DNA of 64,000 nt from CAYGVT01 sp964353355. GTDB lineage: Archaea > Thermoplasmatota > DTKX01 > GCA-020343715. A program made the translations under genes and the position numbers. Location: positions 21,998 to 85,997 of the forward strand of contig CAYGVT010000066.1 in NCBI GenBank assembly GCA_964353355.1, written 5' to 3'. Within the stretch, counting starts at the first letter, position 1. Every line of letters begins with the position of its first letter. Shown here one piece after another: positions 17,750 through 26,844 of the stretch. Below the pieces are notes generated by a model. That model saw nothing but the letters and a program-made list of their open reading frames with translations, ran no database searches and was not told where the DNA came from.

Positions 17750-19327
17750 CTAGCCCCATCCGTACGGGTAGACGTGGTGCGCGTGCACGGGGTGGAAGGC
17801 GTAATCCCTGACCGCGAAGCGATGCAGCGATAGCTCGTGGAATGCCAGCAGCCCCACAACCATCGCGGCGGCCGTCGCGGCCGTCAGGCCCACGATGGCC
17901 ATCGACGACGGGACGGCGGGCATCGCGCGAGGACCGAGGAGCGGCCTCGTGGGCTGTCCCGGGGCAGGCGGGGCCTCCCTCTTCACCGCGGCCTGGACCG
18001 ATGACTGCATGAGCATCTTGACGCCCAGGCTGAGGTTCTCGGCCCCGCCCAGGGAGAGCTTGTGCGCCATGATGGCGGCGGCCGCGAGGCGCACGTTGTC
18101 CATGGCCTCCTCGACGCCGTAGGGCAGCATCGCCACCATCGCCGAGGTGACCCCCATCCCCCCGCCGTTGAACCGGCCGAGGGCGGCCATCGCCGCGTTG
18201 TAGCGCTCGACCGTGGCCGCCACGTCCTGCTGCGAGACCGCCATGAGCGCGGCCGCGACGGTGACGTCGACCGCAGCTGCCGAGGATGTGTATATGCCAT
18301 CCCGCAGAGAGGTGAAGTTCCCGAGGAGGGCGGGGCTTGCGCCCGTCCGCTCGGCGCAGGCGAGCAGCGCGCCCGCGCTCGGCCAGCCCGGGCAGTAGGC
18401 CTCCGTGAGCTCGACCGTCCTCTGGACCAGCGTCGAGGCCTCCACCCCGCCCATGAGCAGGATGGCGGCCGCCCTGACCTGGTCCTCCCTGACGTAGTTG
18501 GCCGCCCAGGGCCGGGACAGGAGCCCCCGCGCGAAGGCGACCAACCTGGCCAGGTCCGCCTCGTCCCTGGCGGCCAGCACGGCCGTCTCGGCCACGGTGA
18601 TGAGCGCGGTCTCCTTGACCGCGGACGTGCCCGAGAGCTCGCCGTAGGCCCTCGTGAAGAGGCGTGCGGCCTCCTCTGGCGTGCCCTCCCTGCCCGCGAG
18701 CCCGACGGATGCGAGCCTCAGGTGTATCTCGTCCGTTGACCTGTTGGCGGGTGAGATGGCCTTGAGGATGGTCTGCGCGCGTGCCGCGCGCGAGTCGAAG
18801 TGCGCCCGGACGGCGTCCACCTCCTCCACGAACGCCCTGATGTCGGTCGCCCAGAGCCTCGACGCGCGCTGCTCGAGCGTCTGCAGCGCCTCATGGCCCC
18901 TGTAACTGACGTGGAAGGGACGGCCGTTGAGCGCGCCGGCCCCGCGCCGCTCCGTGGCGTCCTGGACGAGCCCCAGGTAGCGGGTCCTGATGGCCCTCAG
19001 GTCCCGCTCTGTCTCCTCCAGCCTGTCCTGCGCCTTCCTGTAGGCCGGCTGTTGCCGGTAGAGGGCACCAGGGGAGCCGCTCGCGCCAGTCGCGAACGCC
19101 TCGAGCTGCGCGCGCAGCGTCTCCTGCTCCGACACGAGGGCCGACATGTGCTGGCGGATGGCTTCCAGGTCCTCGCCGGATGCCGCGGCGCCACCCCCGC
19201 CCGCGACGGGCGTGGGCGCGACCAGCCCCAGCGAGAGCAGCTCCGAGACGGTCTCCGGGTCGGCCTTGACGTCCGCTCCTGCTGCGAGGGCCTTCAGTAC
19301 GTCCCTCGCCTCGACGCTCTTGCTCAT
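17750..19327 (-). CDS. Unknown tail-anchored protein with His-rich C-terminus (third gene of acetyltransferase operon)
   Basis: 525 residues. GAGGGTGGAAC precedes the ATG, which overlaps the previous stop (ATGA). Layout: a short N-terminal helical segment (VLKALAAGADVKADPETVSELLSLG), a Gly-rich linker, a coiled coil at about 58-130, a long helical-repeat region (about 140-440) with alternating LALLxA-type helices somewhat like DUF4003, then one transmembrane helix near 480-500. The final 25 residues are rich in His and Tyr (HPVHAHHVYPYGWG), a possible metal-binding tail on the far side of the membrane. Function unknown. Its place in a three-gene unit suggests joint work with the membrane acetyltransferase. 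Confidence 0.6.
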   Translation of the reverse strand: MSKSVEARDVLKALAAGADVKADPETVSELLSLGLVAPTPVAGGGGAAASGEDLEAIRQHMSALVSEQETLRAQLEAFATGASGSPGALYRQQPAYRKAQDRLEETERDLRAIRTRYLGLVQDATERRGAGALNGRPFHVSYRGHEALQTLEQRASRLWATDIRAFVEEVDAVRAHFDSRAARAQTILKAISPANRSTDEIHLRLASVGLAGREGTPEEAARLFTRAYGELSGTSAVKETALITVAETAVLAARDEADLARLVAFARGLLSRPWAANYVREDQVRAAAILLMGGVEASTLVQRTVELTEAYCPGWPSAGALLACAERTGASPALLGNFTSLRDGIYTSSAAAVDVTVAAALMAVSQQDVAATVERYNAAMAALGRFNGGGMGVTSAMVAMLPYGVEEAMDNVRLAAAAIMAHKLSLGGAENLSLGVKMLMQSSVQAAVKREAPPAPGQPTRPLLGPRAMPAVPSSMAIVGLTAATAAAMVVGLLAFHELSLHRFAVRDYAFHPVHAHHVYPYGWG

Positions 19328-20496
19328 GTTCCACCCTCCTCGAAGTCCAGCATCCTGAGCCTCAGCTCCGGCGCATGCCCCTCGTGGGGCAGGAGCGCCA
19401 GGTCCATGTGCGTACCGCATCCCTCGACCGCGACGTAGGGGTCGCGCTCGAGCGCGAGCTGCAGCCGCGCGCCCAGGTCGCGCCTCCGCTCCTCGCGCCC
19501 CCGCGTGGCACCGGCCATCCGCTCGCGCTCCCGCAGCAGGCGGTCGGCGCCGTAGAGGTACTCGTAGAGGTTCCTCTCGAACTGCCTGCGCATGCGCGCG
19601 AGCACCTCGTCGTCGTCGCGCATGACGACCCACTCGAGCCCCTCGATGTCGGCGAAGAAGAGCGTCCCGTCGGGCGCGAGCACCGAATCTTTGTCCAGCC
19701 ACACGTCCGCGTAGTCGAGCGCGGCCACGCCGCGGCCCTCGACCTCCTCGACCGTCCGCGGTACGAGGGTGAGCGCGGCCATGCCGGACCTGAGGTAGCA
19801 ATCGATGAACGCGTCGAGCCCCTGCTCGTCCTCCACCCCGAAGGCCGAGAGGACGGGGCGCGTCCGCCTCCCGAGCGTGGACTCGGACTGGTAGAACAGG
19901 CGCACGTCCGAGGGCAGCAGCCGGACCTCCTGGTAGTAGGGCTCGCCGCCGTCGAGGCGGCGGTACCACCACTGCGCCATCGCGCGCTCCATCAGCCACT
20001 GCGGCAGGGGCGTCGCCCGTGCCATCGGGCAGATGTGGAGGCCGCGGATGCCCTCCTGTCCCGTGAGGGCGGTCAAGGCCGCGTCCTCCTCGCAGACGCT
20101 GCGCCCCATCGCGCCCCACGGGCTCTCGCCGAACCAGGACTCGGAGGTGAACAGGGCCCCCCTGGCGGCGGGGGGCGCTCCCAGCCCGGCCGGGTCGTCA
20201 TCGTACATGGGGGCGCGGGCCCCCACGCCCTTGACGCTCACCAGCCACCGCCTGCCCCACAGCTCGACCTGGGCATCCTCCAGGATCGTCGCGCGGTTGC
20301 CCTCGGGGATGGCGCGGACCGCCCTGGTCCCGGTGGTGGGGGCCACGCCCTCGGGGAGCAGGACCGCGCCCTCGAGGGACGTGCGCACGCGTTCCATGTT
20401 GCGGGGGACGATGGGCTCGCCGTCCGTGGGGACGACCAGCATTCGCTCGCGCTCGCGCCCGAGCGCGACGGGGCCCGTCGGGAACGTCGCGCTCAC
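19324..20496 (-). CDS. Unknown cytoplasmic protein, possible kinase-like fold (second gene of acetyltransferase operon)
   Basis: 390 residues from a GTG overlapping the upstream stop (GTGA), following AGGAGG. No signal or membrane segment. The C-terminal third contains ALDYADVWLDKDSVLAP followed by LFFADIEGLEW, which distantly recalls the catalytic HxD...N and metal-binding D loops of kinase-like phosphotransferases, but key residues are not certain and I do not assign a function. Many Arg/Glu-rich helices follow. Tightly coupled to both neighbours by 4-base overlaps. Confidence 0.55.
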   Translation of the reverse strand: MSATFPTGPVALGRERERMLVVPTDGEPIVPRNMERVRTSLEGAVLLPEGVAPTTGTRAVRAIPEGNRATILEDAQVELWGRRWLVSVKGVGARAPMYDDDPAGLGAPPAARGALFTSESWFGESPWGAMGRSVCEEDAALTALTGQEGIRGLHICPMARATPLPQWLMERAMAQWWYRRLDGGEPYYQEVRLLPSDVRLFYQSESTLGRRTRPVLSAFGVEDEQGLDAFIDCYLRSGMAALTLVPRTVEEVEGRGVAALDYADVWLDKDSVLAPDGTLFFADIEGLEWVVMRDDDEVLARMRRQFERNLYEYLYGADRLLRERERMAGATRGREERRRDLGARLQLALERDPYVAVEGCGTHMDLALLPHEGHAPELRLRMLDFEEGGT

Positions 20497-22241
20497 CTCC
20501 TCACGATGTTCTTCTTGATGCGCTTCTTGCGGACGGTCTCGACGTACATCTTGCCCACTGGCTGGAACCCGCTGAGCGTCGATATCCTGATGGACGCCAG
20601 GTTCCAGTCGGCTATCTCGTCCACCACATCGACGACGCCCATGAGGCGCATCGCGTGCAGCCGCGCCCGGTGCAGCTGCTTGGCGAGCCCCCGGCCACGG
20701 TAGGCGGGGTCGACAGCGAGCGAGTGGAGCCTCCCGTGCGTCCCGCACACGCACGCGAACCCGAAGCCGACGATGCGGCCGTCGACGACAGCGACGTAGC
20801 CCAGGTCGCCGGTGCCGTGGCACGCCCTGACCCATTTGCGGGCCTTGGCCTTGTAGACCCGCTTGGCCAGGTCCACGACGGCGCCCATGTCCGCCTCCGT
20901 CATGGGCCTCACGACAGACGCGTCGTAGGTCACGTCGGGGATGCCGTCGAGCCGGTAGACGTTCTGGGTCTCGAAGACGTTGTACACCGCGTTGCTACCG
21001 TACATGTGCCGCGTCTCGGAGAAGAAGTCCTTTGCCCTGATGAAGCGCCTGAGGAGCTCGTTGACCTGCATGTCCCTGCACAGCACCGTCCCTATGCGCC
21101 CCTCCCTGTTGTAGAAGGCGATGCCGGCGAGCTCCCTCGTGGACTGGTCGATGGCCACCGCCACGCGGTCGCGCCCCCGCAGGCTCTTCTCGACCCAGTG
21201 CTCGAGGAACGGGCCGAACTGCTCGGTCGCGGCGTTCCGGAGCCGGGGCAGGTCCCTCGCCCTCCAGACCCTCCGCAACTTGTAGTCCCTCTCCCCGCCC
21301 ATGGCGGGGCCCTGGGTACCGGTAGGCTGCATGAAGACCGGGATGGTCTTCGCGACCCACCGTACCCTGTGGACGACGTAGCCGATGCCGAGCAGAACGA
21401 GGGCGATGATGATGAGGTTCCTCGCGTAGACGGACGCGAGCGTGCCCCAGGCGACCTCGACATCGTAGCTGGACTCGACCACGTCGATCTTGATGTGGCT
21501 GTCGAACTCGGCGTAGAGCCCCTCGAACGTGCCAGTGTCGTGCTCGATGTAGCGCTCGGCGAAGAACATGCCCGTGCGCCTGTCGAAGTAGAGCCGGTCG
21601 ACGTAGGTGTAGAGGAGGTCCCCGTACTCCTCGTCGGCCGTGCCGGCGCCCTTGACGACGACCTCGATGGCGCGGCGGGGCACCCACCGGCTCCAGATGA
21701 CCGCGTCCGTGTCGGTGACGGTGCCATTCATGTCCAGTATCTGCACCTGCTGGCCCTCCCTGACGGTTGGCGGGACCCAGAACCACACCGCGAGCGACGC
21801 GGGCGGCATGCCCGCGAGAGGCTCGTCGTCGAGGTCGATCTCGGTCGAGGTGTAGCGCCTGCTCGTCAGGTTGAACGAGAAGTCCAAGTCGACGCGCGCG
21901 GAGTCGTCCTCGTAGTCGTCGTTGGTGTACTCCCACGTGTATCGGGCGTTGAGGAGAGCCTCGTTGGCCAGCCAAGCCTTGACCTCGTACCGGCCCTCGC
22001 CCTTGGTCGATTCCGTCCAGCCCGAGTACTCGCCGGCGCCGTCGTCGATCTTCTGCTTGTACTTGTACTCGAAGTACGTGCCCGCCTTCGGCTCCTCGGC
22101 CGCCCACGCCGGGGGCATGAGCCCCACCGCAAGCATGAACACGACGACGGCGATGGCACAGATGGCAGCCTTGCTTCCACCGAATCCGAGCATCCCAGGG
22201 CGCGCGCTGCGTGCCCGCAACAAACGGACCCCAACCAGCAT
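20493..22241 (-). CDS. Membrane protein with extracytoplasmic sensor-like domain and cytoplasmic GNAT acetyltransferase
   Basis: 582 residues. A signal/anchor helix lies at about 25-48 (ending PPAWA), then an extracytoplasmic beta-rich domain (49-272), a transmembrane helix (275-293), a linker, and a C-terminal GNAT N-acetyltransferase domain (about 440-575) with the acetyl-CoA loop SLAVDPAYRGRGLAKQL at 507-523. This topology resembles a receptor: an outside domain wired to an inside acetyltransferase. Substrate is unknown; protein lysine acetylation or small-molecule acetylation are both possible. First gene of a three-gene overlapping operon transcribed leftward. Confidence 0.75.
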   Translation of the reverse strand: MLVGVRLLRARSARPGMLGFGGSKAAICAIAVVVFMLAVGLMPPAWAAEEPKAGTYFEYKYKQKIDDGAGEYSGWTESTKGEGRYEVKAWLANEALLNARYTWEYTNDDYEDDSARVDLDFSFNLTSRRYTSTEIDLDDEPLAGMPPASLAVWFWVPPTVREGQQVQILDMNGTVTDTDAVIWSRWVPRRAIEVVVKGAGTADEEYGDLLYTYVDRLYFDRRTGMFFAERYIEHDTGTFEGLYAEFDSHIKIDVVESSYDVEVAWGTLASVYARNLIIIALVLLGIGYVVHRVRWVAKTIPVFMQPTGTQGPAMGGERDYKLRRVWRARDLPRLRNAATEQFGPFLEHWVEKSLRGRDRVAVAIDQSTRELAGIAFYNREGRIGTVLCRDMQVNELLRRFIRAKDFFSETRHMYGSNAVYNVFETQNVYRLDGIPDVTYDASVVRPMTEADMGAVVDLAKRVYKAKARKWVRACHGTGDLGYVAVVDGRIVGFGFACVCGTHGRLHSLAVDPAYRGRGLAKQLHRARLHAMRLMGVVDVVDEIADWNLASIRISTLSGFQPVGKMYVETVRKKRIKKNIVRR

Positions 22242-22431
22242 CGTGTACGAATAGATGCGTTCTAGCTTAAGAGGTTTTCACTCGCGCGGACCGCGAGGAC
22301 GCGCGCGAGCCGCCGGCAAGGACATGTGGTCGGGCCGTCGCTTGCCTGCGCCCCATGGGACGACCCCTTGGCACGGAACGAAAACCTGTTATACCCCCGG
22401 GCGCACTCCTCGGACGCACACGGGTGTCACC

Positions 22432-22638
22432 ATGCCCGAGCCCGCGCCCATACCGATGGACGTCGCCCACCGCCTCTGCCAGGAGGTCCGCGCGGAGAGG
22501 CCCGTGAGGCTCTTCAGCCAGTGCTGGGGGTGCCTCAAGGCCTCCAAGGGCGACCCGACCAAGATGTGCTTCCATCACCCGCCAGACCACCGGGGGTGCA
22601 GCTTTGTCAACCGCAGGCACGACGCCCCCCGCGGATGA
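22432..22638 (+). CDS. Small Cys-rich protein
   Basis: 68 residues beginning MPEPAPIPMDVAHRLC, with CWGC, then CFHHPPDHRGC further on, giving five or six Cys/His ligands in the last 40 residues; likely one zinc or iron-sulfur site. A TTATACC box lies about 40 bases upstream. The longer in-frame open frame starting at 22255 has no coding character. Function unknown. Confidence 0.55.
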   Translation: MPEPAPIPMDVAHRLCQEVRAERPVRLFSQCWGCLKASKGDPTKMCFHHPPDHRGCSFVNRRHDAPRG

Positions 22639-22725
22639 GGCGCCGATGCGACTGGGACCGGCCTGTCCAGGCCCAACCAACCCCAAAGTTTTAAGACCCT
22701 TGACGCCTTAAGAGCTGCCACTGGT

Positions 22726-24258
22726 GTGAGCGTGTCTTCCCGAGCGATATGCGCGCTGCTCGCGCTCCTGTTCCTCCTGACCCCCGTGACCGTGGTCATC
22801 GGCGGGAGCCCCGAGGATGGCGAACTCGCCCCGGCCGCGGCGCTCCAGACCGGCCCGGTCGGTCCAGTGCGCACGCCCTACTACGTCAGGTGCCAGTCCG
22901 GCAACAACGTGATGACCGGGGAGCTCTCGCCGCTCGCGGTCAACGAGAGCGCCATGGAGGCCACCATCGCCACGGCGGGGCCGACCTTCCCGAGGCGCAC
23001 GCTGAGCATCGTGGGACGGTTCAGCATGACCGTCCAGAGCCCGATGGCGGTCACGAAGATCGACAAGGCCGTCGTCTGGGCGTCAGGCCGCGAGCCCACC
23101 CAGAGCGCGTACTTCCGCGTCATGTTCGAGCGCAACGGCGGCACCATCTCCACGATGAGCTCCGCACGCTCGACCCTTGACACCGCCCCCAAGGAGTTCG
23201 AGATGCAGGACCCGCCCACCTACGGCTCACCCGAGGTCTTCAGCGCGGGCGACCGCCTTGGCATCGAGATACAGTACTCGGCCGCGTCGCGCAGGTTCGT
23301 CGGCCCCGCCCCGGACGTCATCGTGCTCGCTAACTCCTTCGCCCACGCGACCCGCATCGAGCTCACGACCAGGCCCGTCGAGCTCAACGTCACGGTCCCC
23401 TCTATCTCCAACGACGAGGTCCACTTCTCGACCCAGGTCCTGGACTCGGCCGGCATCTCGCCCGAGAAGGGGCTCAAGGTCACGACGACCATCATCCCCA
23501 ACACCGGCGCGACGGGCGACTTCAGGCCCTCGCACCTGAAGACCGTTTCCGTGAGCGAGGGCATGGTCAACGGCTACTCGGGCTTCATCATCAACTATAC
23601 CTGGTACTGGAAGAGGAGCAAGGCCACCGACGGGACCTACGAGTTCCTCTGCGACGTTTCCTACGGCGTCCCTGGCATCAACTACACCAACGCCACCTTC
23701 TACGAGCTCAGGTTCCCGCCCAAGCCCATCCAGAAGCCCCTGCTCAGCAGGCAGACGGTGATCTACCTCACCTCCATCCTCGCCGTCGTGGTCGGCGGCT
23801 TCCTCGGGCTCATGGTCTGGCGCAGATGGTCCAGCTCCAGGTACCCCTATCGCCGGCCTGGGGGGCACCCCTCCAAGGCATGGCGCCCGGGCGCCAGGCG
23901 CGCGCCGCGGGAGCGGCCGCCCCCAAGGGTGCCCAGGGGCATGCGTCGCATGCCGTCCGAGGCCGTGGGCCCGCCCCCGGCGCAGCGCGCGCCGGTCCCG
24001 CAGGGCCGCCCGGCCAGGCCCGGTGCCCCGGCCGCTGCGGCCGCGCCTCGGCCGATGCGGCCCCAGGGGGGACCGCCGGGACCAGAGGGCCCGCCGCCCA
24101 AGCGCCGCATGCTCGGCCGCCGCGAGGCCCGGCCCCCGCCGCGGGGCGGGCCGCCACCCGACGGCAGGCGCATCCGGCCGATGCGCCCCGACGGCGCGCG
24201 GCCGCCGCCCCCGCAGGGCACCCGACCGCCAGAGGCCAGGCGCCCGATGCGACGGTGA
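22726..24258 (+). CDS. Membrane-anchored surface protein with long Pro/Arg-rich cytoplasmic tail
   Basis: 510 residues from GTG. Signal peptide at 1-27 (ICALLALLFLLTPVTVVIGG), a beta-rich ectodomain (about 45-335) with several N-x-T sites, a single transmembrane helix near 346-366, then a basic tail of about 140 residues almost entirely Pro, Arg, Gly and Ala. The tail is probably disordered and could bind nucleic acid or phospholipid headgroups. Same general plan as the neighbouring surface proteins. Role unknown. Confidence 0.75.
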   Translation: MSVSSRAICALLALLFLLTPVTVVIGGSPEDGELAPAAALQTGPVGPVRTPYYVRCQSGNNVMTGELSPLAVNESAMEATIATAGPTFPRRTLSIVGRFSMTVQSPMAVTKIDKAVVWASGREPTQSAYFRVMFERNGGTISTMSSARSTLDTAPKEFEMQDPPTYGSPEVFSAGDRLGIEIQYSAASRRFVGPAPDVIVLANSFAHATRIELTTRPVELNVTVPSISNDEVHFSTQVLDSAGISPEKGLKVTTTIIPNTGATGDFRPSHLKTVSVSEGMVNGYSGFIINYTWYWKRSKATDGTYEFLCDVSYGVPGINYTNATFYELRFPPKPIQKPLLSRQTVIYLTSILAVVVGGFLGLMVWRRWSSSRYPYRRPGGHPSKAWRPGARRAPRERPPPRVPRGMRRMPSEAVGPPPAQRAPVPQGRPARPGAPAAAAAPRPMRPQGGPPGPEGPPPKRRMLGRREARPPPRGGPPPDGRRIRPMRPDGARPPPPQGTRPPEARRPMRR

Positions 24259-24282
24259 AGGCGACAGGTATTTGAACGCCCC

Positions 24283-25494
24283 ATGTCCGTGCCACTCCGG
24301 ATGCGCATAGATGCGGATGAGGAGGCCATCCTCGCAGGCGAGGCCGGCGAGGGCCGAAGGTGGGCCATGGAGCTCCTGGTGGCCCTCGGCACCATCTTCG
24401 GCGCGGAGGACCTCGTCCCCATCGCCTCGGCCCAGCTCGCGGGCGTGTCCTACAAGACCATGGGCGACTGGGGGCTGCGGTGGCTCCAGGACGTGTCGCG
24501 CTCGTCCGTCGTGAGCGTGCCCACGTTCCTCAACCCCGCGGGCATGGACCCGCAGAGGTGGGAGCTCATGGGCGTCGAGCGCGAGTTCGCCGCCAAGCAG
24601 CGGTCCATCCTGCGCACCTACAACCGCATGGGCGTCGAGCTCACCTGCACGTGCACTCCCTACCTCATCGGGCACCTGCCGACCTTCGGGGAGCACCTGG
24701 CCTGGAGCGAGAGCTCGGCCGTGTCCTACGCGAACTCCGTGCTGGGCGCGCGCACGAACCGCGAGGGGGGACCAAGCGCGCTCGCGGCCGCGGTCATCGG
24801 CAAGACGCCCCGCTACGGGCTGCACCTGGACCGCAACCGCCGCGCCACCGCCATCGTGCGCATCGAGGCGGGCGGCGCGCCGGTCGACTACGGCTCCCTC
24901 GGCGTGCACGTGGGCCGCGAGCTGGGGACGTCCGTGCCCTACTTCAGGGGCATCGCGCCCCGGCCGGACGAGATGAAGTCGCTCGGCGCGGCCATGGCCG
25001 CGAGCGGGGCCGTCGCGCTCTACCACGTCGAGGGGACGACCCCGGAGGCCGCGACCGCGCTCGAGGGCACGTCCGGCCTGGAGACCCTCGAGGTCACGCA
25101 GCGGACGCTCTCCGAGGTGCGCGAATCGCTCACCGAGTCCATCCCCGCGCGCGTGGACCTGGTCGCGCTCGGCTGCCCGCACCTGTCGCTGGAGGAGGTC
25201 GAGGAGGTGGCCACGCGGCTGCGAGGCAAGCGGCCCCGCCGCGACGGCCCGCTGCTCTGGGTTTGCACCTCCAAGGAGGTCAAGAAGCGCGCGCAGGACG
25301 CGGTGCGCACCATCGAGCGGTTCGGCCGCGTGCTCACGGACACGTGCATGGTCGTCGCGCCCGTGGAGAAGGTCGCGCGGACGACCGCCACGAACTCGGG
25401 CAAGGCCGCGTGCTACCTGCCCATGGACGCGTTCTGCTCCCAGCGCGTCGTCTACGGCTCGACCGCGGAGCTCCTGGACCTGGTCGCCGAGTGA
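24283..25494 (+). CDS. Phosphomevalonate dehydratase large subunit (aconitase X catalytic type)
   Basis: 403 residues of the AcnX (DUF521) catalytic family, which in archaea dehydrates 5-phosphomevalonate to trans-anhydromevalonate phosphate in the archaeal mevalonate pathway. Typical segments: CTCTPYLIGHLP near residues 121-132, SANSVLGARTNREGG-type loop (here YANSVLGARTNREGG), ALGCPHLSLEE and DTCMVVAP. Several of these Cys hold the iron-sulfur cluster in the family. Paired with the small subunit 103 bases downstream. With the HMG-CoA synthase genes at 4.4 kb this marks a split isoprenoid gene set. Confidence 0.9.
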   Translation: MSVPLRMRIDADEEAILAGEAGEGRRWAMELLVALGTIFGAEDLVPIASAQLAGVSYKTMGDWGLRWLQDVSRSSVVSVPTFLNPAGMDPQRWELMGVEREFAAKQRSILRTYNRMGVELTCTCTPYLIGHLPTFGEHLAWSESSAVSYANSVLGARTNREGGPSALAAAVIGKTPRYGLHLDRNRRATAIVRIEAGGAPVDYGSLGVHVGRELGTSVPYFRGIAPRPDEMKSLGAAMAASGAVALYHVEGTTPEAATALEGTSGLETLEVTQRTLSEVRESLTESIPARVDLVALGCPHLSLEEVEEVATRLRGKRPRRDGPLLWVCTSKEVKKRAQDAVRTIERFGRVLTDTCMVVAPVEKVARTTATNSGKAACYLPMDAFCSQRVVYGSTAELLDLVAE

Positions 25495-25514
25495 TGCTGG
25501 CCACCACGGCAAGC

Positions 25515-25523
25515 CTTTTATGT
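25515..25523 (+). promoter_or_regulatory. TATA-like box before the phosphomevalonate dehydratase small subunit gene
   Basis: CTTTTATGT about 75-83 bases upstream of the ATG at 25598, inside the gap between the two subunit genes. It suggests the small subunit and the coiled-coil gene can be transcribed separately from the large subunit. Confidence 0.4.
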
Positions 25524-25597
25524 GGCCAGCACCCTTAGCGAGGGATGTGAGGCCCACGCAGGGTAGGAAGGGAGTAGTTGGCACGGAGGAGGTCCGC

Positions 25598-25996
25598 ATG
25601 CAGGGCCGGCCCATCTCGCACGGGGTCGGGACCGGCGAGGCCCTCGTGCTCGGGTCGAGCCTCTCCTTCCTCGGCGGCGTCGACCCCAGGACGGGGCGGG
25701 TCAAGGACCGCGGCACGGGCGCGTTCAACAAGACCGTGCGCGGCCGGGTCCTGGTGTTCCCCACGGGGAAGGGTTCGACCGTGGGCTCCTACGTCATCTA
25801 CGGGCTGCGGGTCAACGGCCGCGCGCCCGCCGCCATAGTCAACCAGACGACCGAGACCATCGTGGCCACGGGCGCCATCCTCGCCAAGATACCGCTCGTC
25901 GACAACGTGGACATCGGCCGCATCCGCACCGGCGACCGCGTGACCGTCGACGGCGACAGGGGATGTGTCGTGGTCGTGCGCCAGGGGGGATTGTGA
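25598..25996 (+). CDS. Phosphomevalonate dehydratase small subunit (aconitase X swivel domain)
   Basis: 132 residues (DUF126 swivel domain) from an ATG preceded by GGAGGAGGT, the best ribosome binding site in the area. Conserved features: GRPISHGVGTGEALV at the start, FNKTVRGRVLVFPTGKGSTVGSY near 45-67, and a final TGDRVTVDGDRGCV. The swivel domain closes over the active site of the large subunit. The stop is followed at once by the GTG of the next gene. Confidence 0.9.
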   Translation: MQGRPISHGVGTGEALVLGSSLSFLGGVDPRTGRVKDRGTGAFNKTVRGRVLVFPTGKGSTVGSYVIYGLRVNGRAPAAIVNQTTETIVATGAILAKIPLVDNVDIGRIRTGDRVTVDGDRGCVVVVRQGGL

Positions 25997-26839
25997 GTGT
26001 TCGGCCGTCGTTCGAAGAGGGAGACCGCGGAGCTCAAGGAGAAGTACTCCGAGCTCGAGGGCAAGTACGACGAGCTCTCGACCGACTACAAGAAGCTCAG
26101 GAAGGAGACCGGCGAGGGCACCTCGGTGCGCATCTCCGCCATAGAGGAGGAGATCGAGTCCATGAACACGCGCGTGGAGAAGCTCGCGAAGGACTCGTAC
26201 GAGATACACTCCGAGGTGCGGGACATCAAAGAATCCGTGACTGAGATGGGCAAGTCCCTCAAGGAGATCGTCCAGCTCTACAAGGCCATCCTCACGCGCT
26301 ACGGCACCCCGCAGATACAGCAGCAGATGCGCGCGCGAGAGCGGAGGGCGGGCGAAACCCCCGGCGACTCGGTCATCCGCGCGCTCAGGGACGAGCAGGC
26401 ACCGCCCCCGACCAGGCGCGAGGCGCCCAGGGCCGCGCCCGCGCAGCAACGAACCGCGGCGGCGCCGGCCGTGACCGCAGCCGAGCCGAGACCACCGCCG
26501 CCGCCATCGGCCTTGGACGAGCTGCACAGGCTCGAGGCCGAGGACCGCGGGACGGGCCAGCTCGAGGGCGATGCCCTGGCGCGGCGCCTGGAGGGCAGGG
26601 ACCCTGGCCGCATGGACCGCGTCGTGCGCCGCGACCTGGAGCGCCCCTCGCCCATAACCGCGGGCGCCGACGAGGGGTTCCTGCGCACGCTGCCCAGGAA
26701 GGACGTGGTCCGCCGCGCGCCTGGCGCGGCGAGCGCGCCAGGGGAGGGCATGCCCGAGGTCGGCGAGGGCTGGGAGGAGTCCCCCGCGCCCATGGGGCGG
26801 CGGCGACCGCCCCCCGACGGCGATGAGCCCGAGGGATAG
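25997..26839 (+). CDS. Coiled-coil protein with Pro/Ala-rich linker
   Basis: 280 residues from a GTG immediately after the preceding stop. Residues about 8-105 form a strongly charged coiled coil (ELKEKYSELEGKYDELSTDY and on, ending with a helix EIVQLYKAILTRYG). The remainder is a Pro/Ala/Arg-rich, probably disordered region. The helix layout loosely recalls the archaellum FlaC/D/E-type proteins, but no other archaellum gene is here and I do not assign that role. Confidence 0.6.
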   Translation: MFGRRSKRETAELKEKYSELEGKYDELSTDYKKLRKETGEGTSVRISAIEEEIESMNTRVEKLAKDSYEIHSEVRDIKESVTEMGKSLKEIVQLYKAILTRYGTPQIQQQMRARERRAGETPGDSVIRALRDEQAPPPTRREAPRAAPAQQRTAAAPAVTAAEPRPPPPPSALDELHRLEAEDRGTGQLEGDALARRLEGRDPGRMDRVVRRDLERPSPITAGADEGFLRTLPRKDVVRRAPGAASAPGEGMPEVGEGWEESPAPMGRRRPPPDGDEPEG

Positions 26840-26844
26840 GGGGC

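Noticed and set aside
25997..26839. Archaellum FlaC/D-type protein
   Set aside because: Only a coiled coil in common; no other archaellum genes nearby.
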